Positions 29,324-37,797 are shown, numbered from the stretch's first letter. The stretch: DNA of 64,000 nucleotides from Sphingobacterium hungaricum (GCF_015210005.1 NZ_MU158698.1:2509986-2573985); one strand, 5' to 3'. The notes: generated by a model from the letters alone, not told the origin. Numbers and translations: made by a program.

Positions 29324-29411
29324 TACGCATTCGCATAGGACAACATAACGTAATGCTTGCCAAACCTGCTGTTTGACCTTGCGTGTTAATTGCTGTAATG
29401 TAGTGTTGCAT
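29301..29411 (-). CDS. Leader peptide, 36 residues, between SAM riboswitch and metY
   Basis: The ATG at 29411 opens 36 codons ending in TAA at 29301. The peptide starts MQHYITAINTQGQTAGLAS and continues with Leu22-Cys23-Cys24-Pro25-Met26-Arg27-Met28-Arg29-Arg30 and a second Met33 near the end. The start codon is 11 nt past the 3-prime strand of the riboswitch P1 helix. The last codons form one arm of the large stem-loop at 29255-29323. Two adjacent Cys codons and nearby Met codons in front of a stem-loop, within the leader of a sulfur amino-acid operon, are what a Cys/Met-sensing attenuator would look like. Function is inferred; translation is not shown. Confidence 0.6.
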
Positions 29412-29419
29412 AGTCTTTA

Positions 29420-29535
29420 AAATTTATATGCTCTAAAGCGACATTGCTTCAGACAGGATTTGGCACCTTTTCAAATTGTTTGATGGTTGCCAGTGGGTCA
29501 TAGAGCCAGTCTCTCGCCACTTCTTTATAAATCAA
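29420..29535 (-). promoter_or_regulatory. SAM riboswitch (SAM-I / S-box type) of the metY-metX-hom operon
   Basis: On the minus strand the aptamer shows AGTGG...CCACT as helix P2, followed by the conserved TGGCAACC, then AAAGGTGCCAAATCCTG as the P3-J3/4 block, an 8-bp P4 (TCTGAAGC/GCTTTAGA with one wobble) and P1 formed by ATTTATA (29526-29532) with TATAAAT (29422-29428). SAM-I riboswitches lower expression when S-adenosylmethionine is abundant. Instead of a terminator, the P1 3-prime strand abuts the start of a leader peptide gene. Confidence 0.9.
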
Positions 29536-29585
29536 GACCGACTTGTGGAAGGTGTTGATTAGTGTACTACGTTCGAAGTACGTTG

Positions 29586-29593
29586 CAAATTTA
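29586..29593 (-). promoter_or_regulatory. Candidate -7 promoter element of the methionine operon leader
   Basis: On the minus strand it reads TAAATTTG, an exact TAnnTTTG match. Transcription would start near 29579, about 45 nt upstream of the riboswitch P1 helix, giving a leader of about 380 nt before metY. Confidence 0.6.
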
Positions 29594-29602
29594 GTTTAAA
29601 TA

Positions 29603-29924
29603 ATTAAAAAGTAAAAATTAAAAGTTAAAAAATTGTTGGAGGTTTGAGTGATGGGGGTGATGCGGGTTATAAAGGTGATGTAAGTAGTCTCTTTATGAAT
29701 AAGGAGCAAAGATTAAGGAATAAGGATTTGGATTGAAGTTTTGGATAATCAAATGATTAATGTCTAGAAAGTTTTTTTTACTTTTTTAAATTTGATTTTT
29801 TACTTTAAAAAGTTTTTTACTTTTGAGTTACGCTTCGAATTCGACATATTTGGGTAATATGAATCTTGTTAAGTGATTAAATAATTAGTCCTACTAAAAT
29901 TCAACAACATAAAACCAGTCAATC
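29603..29924. other. AT-rich gene-free stretch with T-rich direct repeats
   Basis: No gene is supported here. The stretch contains AAGTAAAAATTAAAAGTTAAAAA near 29610, and a block at 29771-29829 in which TTTTTACTTTT-type units repeat three times. The upstream region of the next gene carries CATATTTG near 29848, one base off the -7 consensus. Confidence 0.6.
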
Positions 29925-31148
29925 ATGAAAATCAATATCGTTCTAATCCTTGTCTTTGTGATCCAAACCATGCTATTTGGACAAAGCAAAACACCTGTCC
30001 GTCCGCTTTACATTCCGTTTTCGGTCGATAGTGAATATGGATTAATGGATACGCTAGGCAATGAATTTGCTGAACCAGGAAAGTACGATTTGATCTACAA
30101 CAAGAATGATTTTAGGTATTATATTATTGGAGATCGAATCAAGGATGCGGATTATCCCAAGTTTACCTATTGGTTGATGGATCCTCAAACGGCAAAGAAA
30201 ATCGACTTGGGCGATCTAATCGATGATGATCCTGTGATGAGGATTGCTGATACGGCATGGTACCATTTCCATAAAGATAATAAAAGCATTTTGGCGTCGC
30301 CTTTATCCAACAAATCATTTGCCTTCGATCAGAAATATACTGAGGTAAGCGGAACTAAATTATATGATACACTTGGCAAATATCCAACACAATTGTTTTT
30401 TGCTGAACTAGAAGATTACGACAAAGAGGTTTGGAAATTGGTAGATAACAAGTTAATTAAAGAATCGAAAATAAAAAAATCCTACACAATCGAAACCGTG
30501 GGTACTTACATCGATAGCAGTTATTATCGCCGCAACTTTGCAATAGGAATCGCTGTTTTAACGACGAAGCCGGTAGCAGAAACAAAACAAGCTCCAGCGG
30601 TTGCTAATGGAAAATTACCCCCGCCAGTAATCACGCCAATAGATAATGATGGAAATGAGGATGAGTTTTATGCCAATATTTATGATAAGGATTTAAAGCT
30701 TGTGGGAACAACTAAGACGAGCGAAGAAGAACTCAGTAAAATCTTCCAAAAATCTGCTAAGGTCGGAAACTATCTGATCGCCAGTCCGAGCATAGGAGGA
30801 GGGATTATCAAACAAACAGGAGATGATCACAGCGTAGATTTAAATGAAACGTATGCGATTAAGCGTATCCTAAAATCAAGAGGAAATTATGGTACTCAAG
30901 AATATTATTTTGTCAGAAAGGAAGCAGATAATCAAGTGACCGAAATCGCAACGTTAGTAGATACCAAACCTAACTGGGCTTATTTCGGAAACCAGAAACT
31001 ATTGTCGTTCTTTTTTTATACGGATAAACGCCTGAGTGCTTATTTTGATTATAATGGTGTGGCGATGCCAAAAGGAAAACTGATGATTCCGGCGAAATAT
31101 TACAATGAAAAACAAGACCCAGCATTTGTTCCTTATTTGTTTAAATAG
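29925..31148 (+). CDS. Hypothetical exported protein
   Basis: The 407-residue product has a clear signal peptide (MKINIVLILVFVIQTMLFGQ, cleavage near Gly19-Gln20). The mature protein repeats short segments built around Tyr/Asp and Lys, such as VDSEYGLMDTLGNEFAEPGKYD near residue 35 and YFDYNGVAMPKGKLMIPAKYY near the C-terminus; these resemble WG-repeat or KWG-like units in which a residue run describes what a value is and then repeats, but too few copies are visible to be sure. No named family. It is followed 25 nt later by another exported-type gene, so the two may be co-transcribed. Confidence 0.75.
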   Translation: MKINIVLILVFVIQTMLFGQSKTPVRPLYIPFSVDSEYGLMDTLGNEFAEPGKYDLIYNKNDFRYYIIGDRIKDADYPKFTYWLMDPQTAKKIDLGDLIDDDPVMRIADTAWYHFHKDNKSILASPLSNKSFAFDQKYTEVSGTKLYDTLGKYPTQLFFAELEDYDKEVWKLVDNKLIKESKIKKSYTIETVGTYIDSSYYRRNFAIGIAVLTTKPVAETKQAPAVANGKLPPPVITPIDNDGNEDEFYANIYDKDLKLVGTTKTSEEELSKIFQKSAKVGNYLIASPSIGGGIIKQTGDDHSVDLNETYAIKRILKSRGNYGTQEYYFVRKEADNQVTEIATLVDTKPNWAYFGNQKLLSFFFYTDKRLSAYFDYNGVAMPKGKLMIPAKYYNEKQDPAFVPYLFK

Positions 31149-31173
31149 ATTAGATAATTTTTTAAGGCATATT

Positions 31174-31905
31174 ATGCAAACAAGTTATAAGATTAATATA
31201 GAAACTCCTTGCAAAAAGATAAATTGGAATGAAATGTCCGCGATTGAAAAAGGAAAGTCTTGTTCTCTATGCAATCGGGATGTTTTTGATTTTTTAAATT
31301 GGCCTGATGAGGCGATTATTCATTTTCTAAATAAATCTGATGGACCGACTTGTGGAAGGTTGAGCCGTGAACAGATCAATCGAATTATTTCTATTCAAGA
31401 TAAATCGAAAATAAACAACCGTTATAAAATTGTGGCAAGTATTTTTTTGTTCTTGTCCTCTGCTAATTTGCACGCTTCTGAAAATCCTGCTGTTTTGACT
31501 GAATATAATCGGGATTATCAATCGATCCATTCTTTTCCCAAGGTAATTAAGAATAAAATAACCAACGACAGCACACAGCGAATGATATCTGGATTATTGA
31601 TGGAGAAGGATTCAAAACAACCAATTAAGAATGTTAGTATAGAAATAAAGGGAACGCCTGCCAAAACCCAAACTGATTCGCTATGCTATTTCGAATTATT
31701 TCTGTCTGAAAACTATTCAAAAAATGAAATCGTTTTACTTGTTTTGGATGACTATGGTTTTGAAGGTCCGACAGAAAGTACTGTTTATAAAAACCAACTG
31801 CCGATGACAGATTTATTTATCGAAAAGCCAGGCTTTTTAATAGGAGAGATCATGTATTCTAAACAAAAGAAATGGTGGCAATTTTGGAAGAAAAGATTGA
31901 ATTAG
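31174..31905 (+). CDS. Cys-rich N-terminal domain plus membrane span and carboxypeptidase-regulatory-like domain
   Basis: From the ATG at 31174 the protein is 243 residues. The N-terminus shows PCKKINWNEMSAIEKGKSCS, then LCNRDVFDFLNWPDEAIIHFL and TCGRLSREQI; this P-C-x(4)-W-x2-M pattern with a paired C-x2-C and a C-G-R recurs in Bacteroidota proteins and looks like a metal-binding site. A span follows (YKIVASIFLFLSSANLHA, about 93-110), then a carboxypeptidase-regulatory-like beta-sandwich (ISGLLMEKDSKQPIKNVSIE) and a basic tail KQKKWWQFWKKRLN. The open frame extends upstream to 31105, overlapping the previous gene, but only 31174 matches the family start. Function unknown. Confidence 0.75.
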   Translation: MQTSYKINIETPCKKINWNEMSAIEKGKSCSLCNRDVFDFLNWPDEAIIHFLNKSDGPTCGRLSREQINRIISIQDKSKINNRYKIVASIFLFLSSANLHASENPAVLTEYNRDYQSIHSFPKVIKNKITNDSTQRMISGLLMEKDSKQPIKNVSIEIKGTPAKTQTDSLCYFELFLSENYSKNEIVLLVLDDYGFEGPTESTVYKNQLPMTDLFIEKPGFLIGEIMYSKQKKWWQFWKKRLN

Positions 31906-32063
31906 GTAATTACTAGGTTAGAGATTATATTGATTATTCTCACTTTAAAAACGTGGACAAATGATGTTCCGACGCTATTCCATGCTTACAGATTAAGAAA
32001 TGGATTGCCGATAAAGCGGAATAAGTTGTTTAATGGGTGATAATTATTAAGAAAATATTTATC

Positions 32064-32071
32064 TATATTTG
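32064..32071 (+). promoter_or_regulatory. Candidate -7 promoter element for the 32104 gene
   Basis: TATATTTG matches the TAnnTTTG consensus exactly. Transcription would begin near 32078, which leaves 26 nt before the ATG at 32104 and supports that start over the in-frame GTG at 32089. Confidence 0.5.
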
Positions 32072-32103
32072 CGCTGTATTTAAAAAGCGTGGTAAACCAA
32101 GTT

Positions 32104-33804
32104 ATGAAGAAAGCCAGCCTATTGATTGCGGTACTTGCTTATGCATGTAATCTCGTAGCGCAAATACATGAACCTCAAATTTTAGTTTTAGCTCCCAAGG
32201 AATTTAAATATGACAAAGTCTTCGAGAGCGAAGTAAAAGAAAAAAGCAAGGAATTATCAAAGTTCCAGACATCTGAAGAAATGTTAGCTTATTCTCAATC
32301 TGATGAATTTAAAAGCCAGCCAGAAAACATGCAAATCATTGCGCTTGCCCAAATTGAGTTTAATAAAGACCTTGATTTTTCTAAAAAGGCAACAATGATT
32401 GCACAGAGCCATCTAACTTACCGATTCTTCGAACGTTTCCCAAACTTGTTGATTTTACCGACGAAAATAGAATCAGGTGGAAGCGTAGTTGAATTAAAAA
32501 GAATTTCGGATGACGCGAAGATGCAATACGTTCTTAACTTTTCTAAAATTACACTTTACAAAAAGCAGGGAATAGGTTTCGCAACAATTTCTGTACAATT
32601 ATACGATCAAGCATCCCAGTCTCTTCTAATCAATGCCGATTACGAAGGTGATTGGTTTAGTCAAGGTTTTGAATTTGGATGTGAGAACGAAAGTATTGAT
32701 TGTCCAATTAATAATGCTCTTTCACAAATTCTTGAAAATGTTGTACTTGAAGTAGCTTCGAATAGTCCAGCATTAAAGAAGGATAAGGAACTTGCTCTGC
32801 TTCGGCTTGAGGAGCTGAAAACTAGTTATTTATCAAAACCGTACGATAAGGATTTTCTCAAATCGGTACTTCCTCATGCAGGTGAAGACATTAATCTAGA
32901 TGATCAATACCAGATTTTGATCGATCCTTCACAAACAAAGTTTGTTGCTTTTTTTATTAAACAAGCGCCCAATCAAGATATTAAAGAGCTTACAGAAAGC
33001 AACAAGGACAATCAAGTAAAAATTATTTCAAGCAAGGATCATAAAGGATCTTTAGCAGAAATTCCTCAGACTTATGCATACATCGTCAAGGCAGTAAAAA
33101 GAAAGGATAGATGGTACTTTGAAAAATCAAATGCAACTTATTTTGAGGCAAATTCCCTTGAAGAAGGTAAAATAAATTATTTTTCCAGTTTGGCTTCTTT
33201 GAATTTTTTCAAAGAAAACTCAACAGAGCATAATTCTGATTTTTGGGAAACAGAGCTGTTCGCTAAAGTGGTTGATTTGAAAAAGGACCCAGAGTGGGAT
33301 AAATATGGCGAGACGATATGGGAATCGGATGAATTGAATAATCGACCTTATATCGGTGAATATGAAATCGTTGCGAATACATTGAGAATAGAAGCTGAGG
33401 AAGAAAATGCAAAATTTTACGAAACAACAGAACCACGATATTCTGAGTTTTATTCAAAGCTAAAATCTACCAATCCGAAGGAGTTTACCAATATTTCAGT
33501 CCACTCCCTCGTGTTTCCTATTGATCGTTCAGTAACAATTAACCCAATATTAGCCACTGACAACAAAGGGAAAAAAACATTGCGTTATTATGTGATCGTA
33601 AACGGATCATCTGATATTTATGAATGGACTTATTTTCAACCAAAAGAAATTCCTGAAGATGAGTTTGGCAATCAAGTTATCGAACAAATAGGGAGTCTAA
33701 CAAATTGGAACTTTTCGGCAGACAATTTAAATGATTCCGAATTTTGGAACAACTATGTTTTAAAGAAAGCTAATGATGTGTATGTTTATTTAAATAAGCT
33801 TTAG
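32104..33804 (+). CDS. Hypothetical exported protein
   Basis: From the ATG at 32104 the protein is 566 residues with a signal peptide (MKKASLLIAVLAYACNLVAQ, cleavage near Ala19-Gln20). The mature part is a mixture of helices and strands, with Lys/Glu-rich segments near residues 40-70 and a central AYIVKAVKRKDRWYFEKSNATYFEA stretch. Two adjacent Cys residues near 200 (GCENESIDCP) could form a disulfide. No named family is recognised. It appears to have its own promoter. Confidence 0.72.
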   Translation: MKKASLLIAVLAYACNLVAQIHEPQILVLAPKEFKYDKVFESEVKEKSKELSKFQTSEEMLAYSQSDEFKSQPENMQIIALAQIEFNKDLDFSKKATMIAQSHLTYRFFERFPNLLILPTKIESGGSVVELKRISDDAKMQYVLNFSKITLYKKQGIGFATISVQLYDQASQSLLINADYEGDWFSQGFEFGCENESIDCPINNALSQILENVVLEVASNSPALKKDKELALLRLEELKTSYLSKPYDKDFLKSVLPHAGEDINLDDQYQILIDPSQTKFVAFFIKQAPNQDIKELTESNKDNQVKIISSKDHKGSLAEIPQTYAYIVKAVKRKDRWYFEKSNATYFEANSLEEGKINYFSSLASLNFFKENSTEHNSDFWETELFAKVVDLKKDPEWDKYGETIWESDELNNRPYIGEYEIVANTLRIEAEEENAKFYETTEPRYSEFYSKLKSTNPKEFTNISVHSLVFPIDRSVTINPILATDNKGKKTLRYYVIVNGSSDIYEWTYFQPKEIPEDEFGNQVIEQIGSLTNWNFSADNLNDSEFWNNYVLKKANDVYVYLNKL

Positions 33805-34262
33805 GAAAACTAAGCTATAACGGTTTTATTATGAAGAGAAGCTAATTTAAGAAAGGAATTGTTGCTTAAAAGTGGAGATTCCAAACCGAGTTTTTTAAAA
33901 CGACTAATGGCATTAAAGTTCAAAATAGTAGATTCAAAAATTTGGAAAGACTTTTAAATCTTTTATCGCAAATGAATATGCGGTATACCACTTATGTTTT
34001 GTGAAACTCCGCGTCAAACCTTGCCAAATTTTAGATCATCGCGGAGGACGCGAAAAAGGTGCAAAATTTTACGGAAGAATAAGGAATGAAAATCAAAGAT
34101 TTAGTGATGCAATCCTATTGAAACGAAGATTCTTTAAGTTGCGGTGTCGCAGCGATGGATGGATTACGATTGATAGATTTAAGTGCCGTTTTACTTTTAC
34201 TGATAAGGTGAATGGAAACGGCACTTGTTTTTGTATTGCTGGTATGTCTGGATGCTGACTGA
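33805..34262. other. Gene-free stretch holding a degenerate repeat element
   Basis: No gene is supported in this 458-nt stretch. At 33999-34085 it carries GTGAAACTCCGCGT followed about 25 nt later by GCGGAGGACGCGAAAAAGG, a degenerate relative of the element at 25252-25360. The two blocks GTGAAACTC and GAGGACGC (GAAGACGC in the other copy) keep the same order in both. Frames through it are shadow-like. Confidence 0.5.
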
Positions 34263-34712
34263 TTAAACATCGGGTATATTCGGTTCTACGAGTTTGATTA
34301 ATTTTTCGATCGATTCTTGCCAGCCTAAGTAGCACATTTCTGCAGGGATCTGATCTGGAATCCCTTCTTGTAGAATCTCTAGTTCCGTACCGCAGGAAAC
34401 TGGATGCAGACGGACAGTGCTTGTCATTTCCCCAGGCATATTAGGGTCATCAAAGGTATCGCTGAAGCGAATAAATTCATTTTCTTTTATTTCATGAAAT
34501 GTACCTCCAAAAGAATGGGCTTTTTGTGTCGTGAAATTGATAAAGGTCATTTTATACGTTCCTTCGACTTTGAAGTCAAATTGTTCTACGGTACAAAGGA
34601 AGCCATAAGGTGGCAACCAAAAGGACTGAGCAACGGGATTAGAGAAGGCCCTAAATACTTTTTCGGGACTTGCTTGAATAATGCGATGTATGGAAACTGT
34701 GTTCTTTTTCAT
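34263..34712 (-). CDS. SRPBCC (AHSA1-like) family protein
   Basis: The 149-residue soluble protein has the START/Bet v1-type layout: an opening VSIHRIIQASPEKVFRAFSNP strand-helix, a central beta-sheet and a long C-terminal helix (WQESIEKLIKLVEPNI). AHSA1-like proteins form a hydrophobic pocket and bind lipids or act with Hsp90-like partners; in bacteria many are uncharacterised. It is the last of three minus-strand genes (SRPBCC, DoxX-like, SRPBCC) divergent from a GlxA-type regulator, 30 nt after the DoxX-like gene. Confidence 0.88.
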   Translation of the reverse strand: MKKNTVSIHRIIQASPEKVFRAFSNPVAQSFWLPPYGFLCTVEQFDFKVEGTYKMTFINFTTQKAHSFGGTFHEIKENEFIRFSDTFDDPNMPGEMTSTVRLHPVSCGTELEILQEGIPDQIPAEMCYLGWQESIEKLIKLVEPNIPDV

Positions 34713-34742
34713 GGTCTTAAAATTTAAATCGTAAATGTTTAT

Positions 34743-35132
34743 TTATGCGTAGCTTACTGATCTGTTGTTGTGGATTTTCTTATCGTATCTGTAAGAGACA
34801 GCTAGGATAGCCAGAAAAACTAGGGGCATCAACATGTAGCCAATGTTTTGATCCACACAGGCATGGCTGATAAACGCAAAAATCAGGTTGAAGCTCAATC
34901 CTGCATAGGCCCATTCTTTTAGCACAGCAGGTGTTTTGGGATAGGAAATGGCAATAACACCGAGCACTTTGCAGATCATTAATGCGAATGCGAAATAATC
35001 GGGATAGCCTAAGGCTCTTGTTCCAACTGTTCCATATTCTGGCGCGAAGATCATGGTTGCGATAGGCATTACGGCTTCCCAAAGAATGATAATCGTAGTC
35101 GCTATCCAGAAGATTGTTTTATCTTTTTTCAT
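34743..35132 (-). CDS. DoxX-like small membrane protein
   Basis: The 129-residue protein has four predicted spans (about 8-28, 44-63, 70-88, 96-114) and conserved PxTP and Tyr/Asp residues around LGYPDYFAFALMICKVLGVIA, typical of DoxX-like proteins. The family is linked in other bacteria to thiol and oxidative stress systems, but the assignment here rests on layout. It lies 11 nt after the upstream SRPBCC gene and 30 nt before the second. Confidence 0.8.
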   Translation of the reverse strand: MKKDKTIFWIATTIIILWEAVMPIATMIFAPEYGTVGTRALGYPDYFAFALMICKVLGVIAISYPKTPAVLKEWAYAGLSFNLIFAFISHACVDQNIGYMLMPLVFLAILAVSYRYDKKIHNNRSVSYA

Positions 35133-35143
35133 GGTGTTTAGAT

Positions 35144-35569
35144 TTATGATTTTTGTGATTCAACATAGTTTACAAAATTGTCCAAGATGGCTTGCCAGCC
35201 TTGTTTTTGAAATTCAGGGTCATTTTCTGTTTCAGGATCAAAGGTAATTTCAATTTTAGTTTTGTCATTTGTTGCTGTAAATAAGGTCTGTACTTCTCTT
35301 CCGTCAGGCATTGTGTAGTTAATTTGCTTATCCAATTCTACTACATCATAGGTTCCTTCAAAGTCAAAGCCGAAACTGCCGTCTTTGGCTTCCATTCTAT
35401 TTTTGAATTTTCCGCCCACGCGCAGGTCGTTTTCGCTGCTTGGGCAATGCCAGCTTTCATGCGCTGCATTCCATTGTACAATATCTTTTTCGTTGTTGTA
35501 AGCATCCCACACTTTTGCTACTGGAGCTTGTACCGTTGCTTCTACCGTAATTTGTTGTTGCTGTGCCAT
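35144..35569 (-). CDS. SRPBCC (START/AHSA1-like) family protein
   Basis: The 141-residue protein has the START opening ITVEATVQAPVAKVWDAYNNEKDIVQWNAA, a central sheet with GGKFKNRMEAKDGSFGFDFEGTYD, and a C-terminal helix (GWQAILDNFVNYVES). It is the first gene of the three-gene cluster and would be transcribed from the -7 motif at 35601-35608. The regulator at 35709 diverges from it, so control by that regulator is likely by position. Confidence 0.88.
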   Translation of the reverse strand: MAQQQQITVEATVQAPVAKVWDAYNNEKDIVQWNAAHESWHCPSSENDLRVGGKFKNRMEAKDGSFGFDFEGTYDVVELDKQINYTMPDGREVQTLFTATNDKTKIEITFDPETENDPEFQKQGWQAILDNFVNYVESQKS

Positions 35570-35600
35570 TGTGATCGTTCTTGTTTATAAATTGTATATC

Positions 35601-35608
35601 CAAAATTA
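35601..35608 (-). promoter_or_regulatory. Candidate -7 promoter element of the SRPBCC-DoxX-like operon
   Basis: On the minus strand it reads TAATTTTG, an exact TAnnTTTG match, giving a start near 35594 and a 25-nt leader. A possible operator, GTATA-N8-TATAC at 35677-35694, lies in the same divergent intergenic region nearer the regulator gene. Confidence 0.45.
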
Positions 35609-35708
35609 CGGAAGAAAATAGGGGATTGTCTATTGCGAAAATGACAATCTTAGGGGTAGATTATGACAAAACAAATGTATATCTTGCAGTATACTAATTC
35701 GAAATCTT

Positions 35709-36683
35709 ATGCGAATTTCTGTCTATGTGCCCGAGTATGGAGCAATTGAAGGTGTTACGCCTCCATTTAGGTGTTTTCAGACTGCCAATGATTTTTTAAC
35801 AGCATTTGGCAAAAAGCCTATTTTTGAAGTCGAATATGTGGGACTGCATCATCAGGTTCCCGCGAATGATGGGGAGTATAGCATAAAAACAAACCGATTG
35901 CTTAAAGATGTATCTTCAACCGATTTGCTTATTATTCCTCCCATCTTTGGGGATGTCGGCAAATGCTTAAAAGCGAATGCGAAAGCAATTCCTTATTTGA
36001 AAAAACTGCATGAACAGGGTACGAGCCTTGCCAGCTTGTGCATCGGTGCATTTCTTTTGGCAGAAACAGGCTTGCTCGATGGGAAGACCTGTTCGACGCA
36101 TTGGGCGTATGTCAATGAATTTAAAGCCCGCTATCCTTCTGTTGAGGTAGAGGATGGGGCAATTATTACGGAATATGACTCAATCTATAGTAGCGGCGGG
36201 GCGAATAGTTTGTGGAATTTATTGCTGTACTTGGTTGAAAAGTTTGCGGATCGGCAAACGGCGGTTTTGATCTCTAAATATTTTGCACTGGATATTAGCC
36301 GGGACAGCCAGTCGCAATTTGCTATTTTCAATGGACAGCGGAATCATGGGGATTCGGATATTCAGAAGGTGCAGGATTATATCGAGAAAAAATATACGGA
36401 GAAATTAACGATCGATACATTGGCTGACCTGATTCCTTCGGGACGCCGTACGTTCGAAAGGCGATTTAAGGAAGCGACGAACAATACGCCTGTGGCTTAT
36501 ATCCAGCGAGTGCGGATTGAAGCGGCGAAAGCGTTCTTTGAGGCATCGAAAAAGAATGTGAGCGAAATTATGTTCGATGTGGGGTATACGGATACGAAGG
36601 CTTTTCGGGATATTTTTAAGAAGCATACGGGTCTGACGCCGATTGAGTATAGGAATAGGTTTTCGGTAGGCAGTAAGCTTTAG
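35709..36683 (+). CDS. GlxA-family transcriptional regulator (DJ-1/PfpI-like domain plus AraC helix-turn-helix)
   Basis: The 324-residue protein joins an N-terminal DJ-1/PfpI amidase-like domain (about 1-180, nucleophile-elbow Cys near residue 111 in SLCIGAFLLAETGLLDG) to a C-terminal double helix-turn-helix of AraC type (about 215-315, IDTLADLIPSGRRTFERRF and VSEIMFDVGYTDTKAFRDIFKKHTGLTP). Proteins of this type often control metabolism of small amines or carbonyls. It diverges from the SRPBCC-DoxX operon and probably controls it. Its last codons (VGSKL) run into a heptad repeat array, so the true end of the coding part may be older than the repeat. Confidence 0.9.
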   Translation: MRISVYVPEYGAIEGVTPPFRCFQTANDFLTAFGKKPIFEVEYVGLHHQVPANDGEYSIKTNRLLKDVSSTDLLIIPPIFGDVGKCLKANAKAIPYLKKLHEQGTSLASLCIGAFLLAETGLLDGKTCSTHWAYVNEFKARYPSVEVEDGAIITEYDSIYSSGGANSLWNLLLYLVEKFADRQTAVLISKYFALDISRDSQSQFAIFNGQRNHGDSDIQKVQDYIEKKYTEKLTIDTLADLIPSGRRTFERRFKEATNNTPVAYIQRVRIEAAKAFFEASKKNVSEIMFDVGYTDTKAFRDIFKKHTGLTPIEYRNRFSVGSKL

Positions 36684-36732
36684 GCGGTAGGCGGTAGGCG
36701 ATAGGCAGTAGGCTTTAGGCTGTAAGCCGTAA
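36664..36732. repeat. Degenerate GTAGGCG / TTAGGC heptad array
   Basis: GTAGGCAGTAAGCTTTAGGCGGTAGGCGGTAGGCGATAGGCAGTAGGC continues to GCTTTAGGCTGTAAGCCGTAAG in 7-nt steps. It begins inside the final codons and stop of the GlxA-type regulator. A related block lies at 39801-39840. These resemble drifting simple-sequence repeats. Confidence 0.8.
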
Positions 36733-36877
36733 GAGACAGACTTTGGGGTTGTTAGATTTGATTGAGAAACATGGAGGGATGTTGTTGAGCGGATTTCACC
36801 ATCACAAAATTCAATAATTTTTAATTTGATTTTGTAAATTCGATTTGTAGAATACGTATTCCTAAAAACTGATAAAG

Positions 36878-37594
36878 ATGAAAATCCCTGCGATACACGG
36901 ATATATCGATCGACGAATTTTGATAAACTTTACGGCTGACCCAAAGTCGGTTGAAAAAATTCTTCCTTATCCCTTTAAGCCAAAATTATATAAAGATAAA
37001 GCTATTGTTGGCATTTGCCTGATTAGGTTAAAGGATATTAAACCGAAGGGCTTGCCTAATTGTTTTGGTGTAAGTTCTGAAAACGGTGCTCATCGAATCG
37101 CTGTCGAGTGGGTAGAGGAAGGTGAGAAAAAGTCTGGTGTTTACATTCCTAGAAGAGATACTTCTTTACGTTTAAATACCCTAGTCGGTGGGAGATTATT
37201 TCCTGGAAAGCATCATCTGGCAGCGTTTAATGTCCAGGAGGAAAATGGAAGCTATCATATCGATTTTAAAAGTTCTGATCAAACAGAAATTGCCATAGAT
37301 GCTGTTGAAACTGAGGAACTGAATGCTCAATCTGTTTTCGAAACATTGAGCAATGCTTCGGCTTTTTTTGAAGCTGGCGATCTTGGTTATTCACCGAATA
37401 ATAACAAATTTGATGGGCTTAGGCTAAAGGCTTATCAATGGAAAGTCAAGGCGCTTGCGGTGTCAAAAGTCAAATCTAGTTTTTTTGAGAATGAAGAAAT
37501 TTTCCCGAAACGTTCTGTTGTATTTGACAATGCTTTACTAATGGAAAATATAGAGCATGAATGGAAGAGTGAAAGGACTATTGTCGGTGTTTAA
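36878..37594 (+). CDS. DUF2071 family protein (acetoacetate decarboxylase-like fold)
   Basis: The 238-residue soluble protein starts MKIPAIHGYIDRRILINFTADPKSVEKILP, the usual DUF2071 opening, and has the matching RLKDIKPKGLP and VYIPRRDTSLRLNTLVGGRLFPGKHHLA blocks. Family members share a fold with acetoacetate decarboxylase but lack proven activity. It stands alone after the heptad repeat array; a gene relic follows. Function unknown. Confidence 0.85.
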   Translation: MKIPAIHGYIDRRILINFTADPKSVEKILPYPFKPKLYKDKAIVGICLIRLKDIKPKGLPNCFGVSSENGAHRIAVEWVEEGEKKSGVYIPRRDTSLRLNTLVGGRLFPGKHHLAAFNVQEENGSYHIDFKSSDQTEIAIDAVETEELNAQSVFETLSNASAFFEAGDLGYSPNNNKFDGLRLKAYQWKVKALAVSKVKSSFFENEEIFPKRSVVFDNALLMENIEHEWKSERTIVGV

Positions 37595-37626
37595 AGAAAT
37601 TATTAATAGAAAATCTATAAAATTAA

Positions 37627-37797
37627 ACTCTTAAACAAGAGAATGATAACTATAGCTCAACTATTCAATACAAAAACTGTTATCATCTACAAGGATCTGA
37701 AAATGGGTATGTTATAGGAATTGATGATCAAGGAAATGTTTAAGCGATTCCATATGACAGTTTGCCTAAACTTTTTTTAACCAGAGTCAATTGCTAA
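37627..37797 (+). pseudogene. Relic of a small gene, with an in-frame stop
   Basis: The frame reads NDNYSSTIQYKNCYHLQGSE then NGYVIGIDDQGNV, a TAA at 37741-37743, and continues in the same frame with AIPYDSLPKLFLTRVNC before a second stop at 37795-37797. The join GNV-stop-AIPYDSLPKLF reads as a continuous protein end, so the first stop is probably a nonsense change. No start codon or upstream part survives. The GYVIGIDDQGNV wording resembles small immunity-type SMI1/KNR4 proteins, but too little remains to assign it. Confidence 0.5.

Noticed and set aside
31906..32063. Possible C-terminal gene fragment reading FHAYRLRNGLPIKRNKLFNG
   Set aside because: Too short to assign, no start, and not recognised as any family.
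33805..34262. Coding frames across the stretch (for example the one near 34001-34258)
   Set aside because: Composition is repeat-like and no conserved domain is visible; treated as shadows over the degenerate element.
35677..35694. GTATA-N8-TATAC palindrome as GlxA-type operator
   Set aside because: Arms are only 5 bp and the site is unsupported by a second copy; kept only as a mention.
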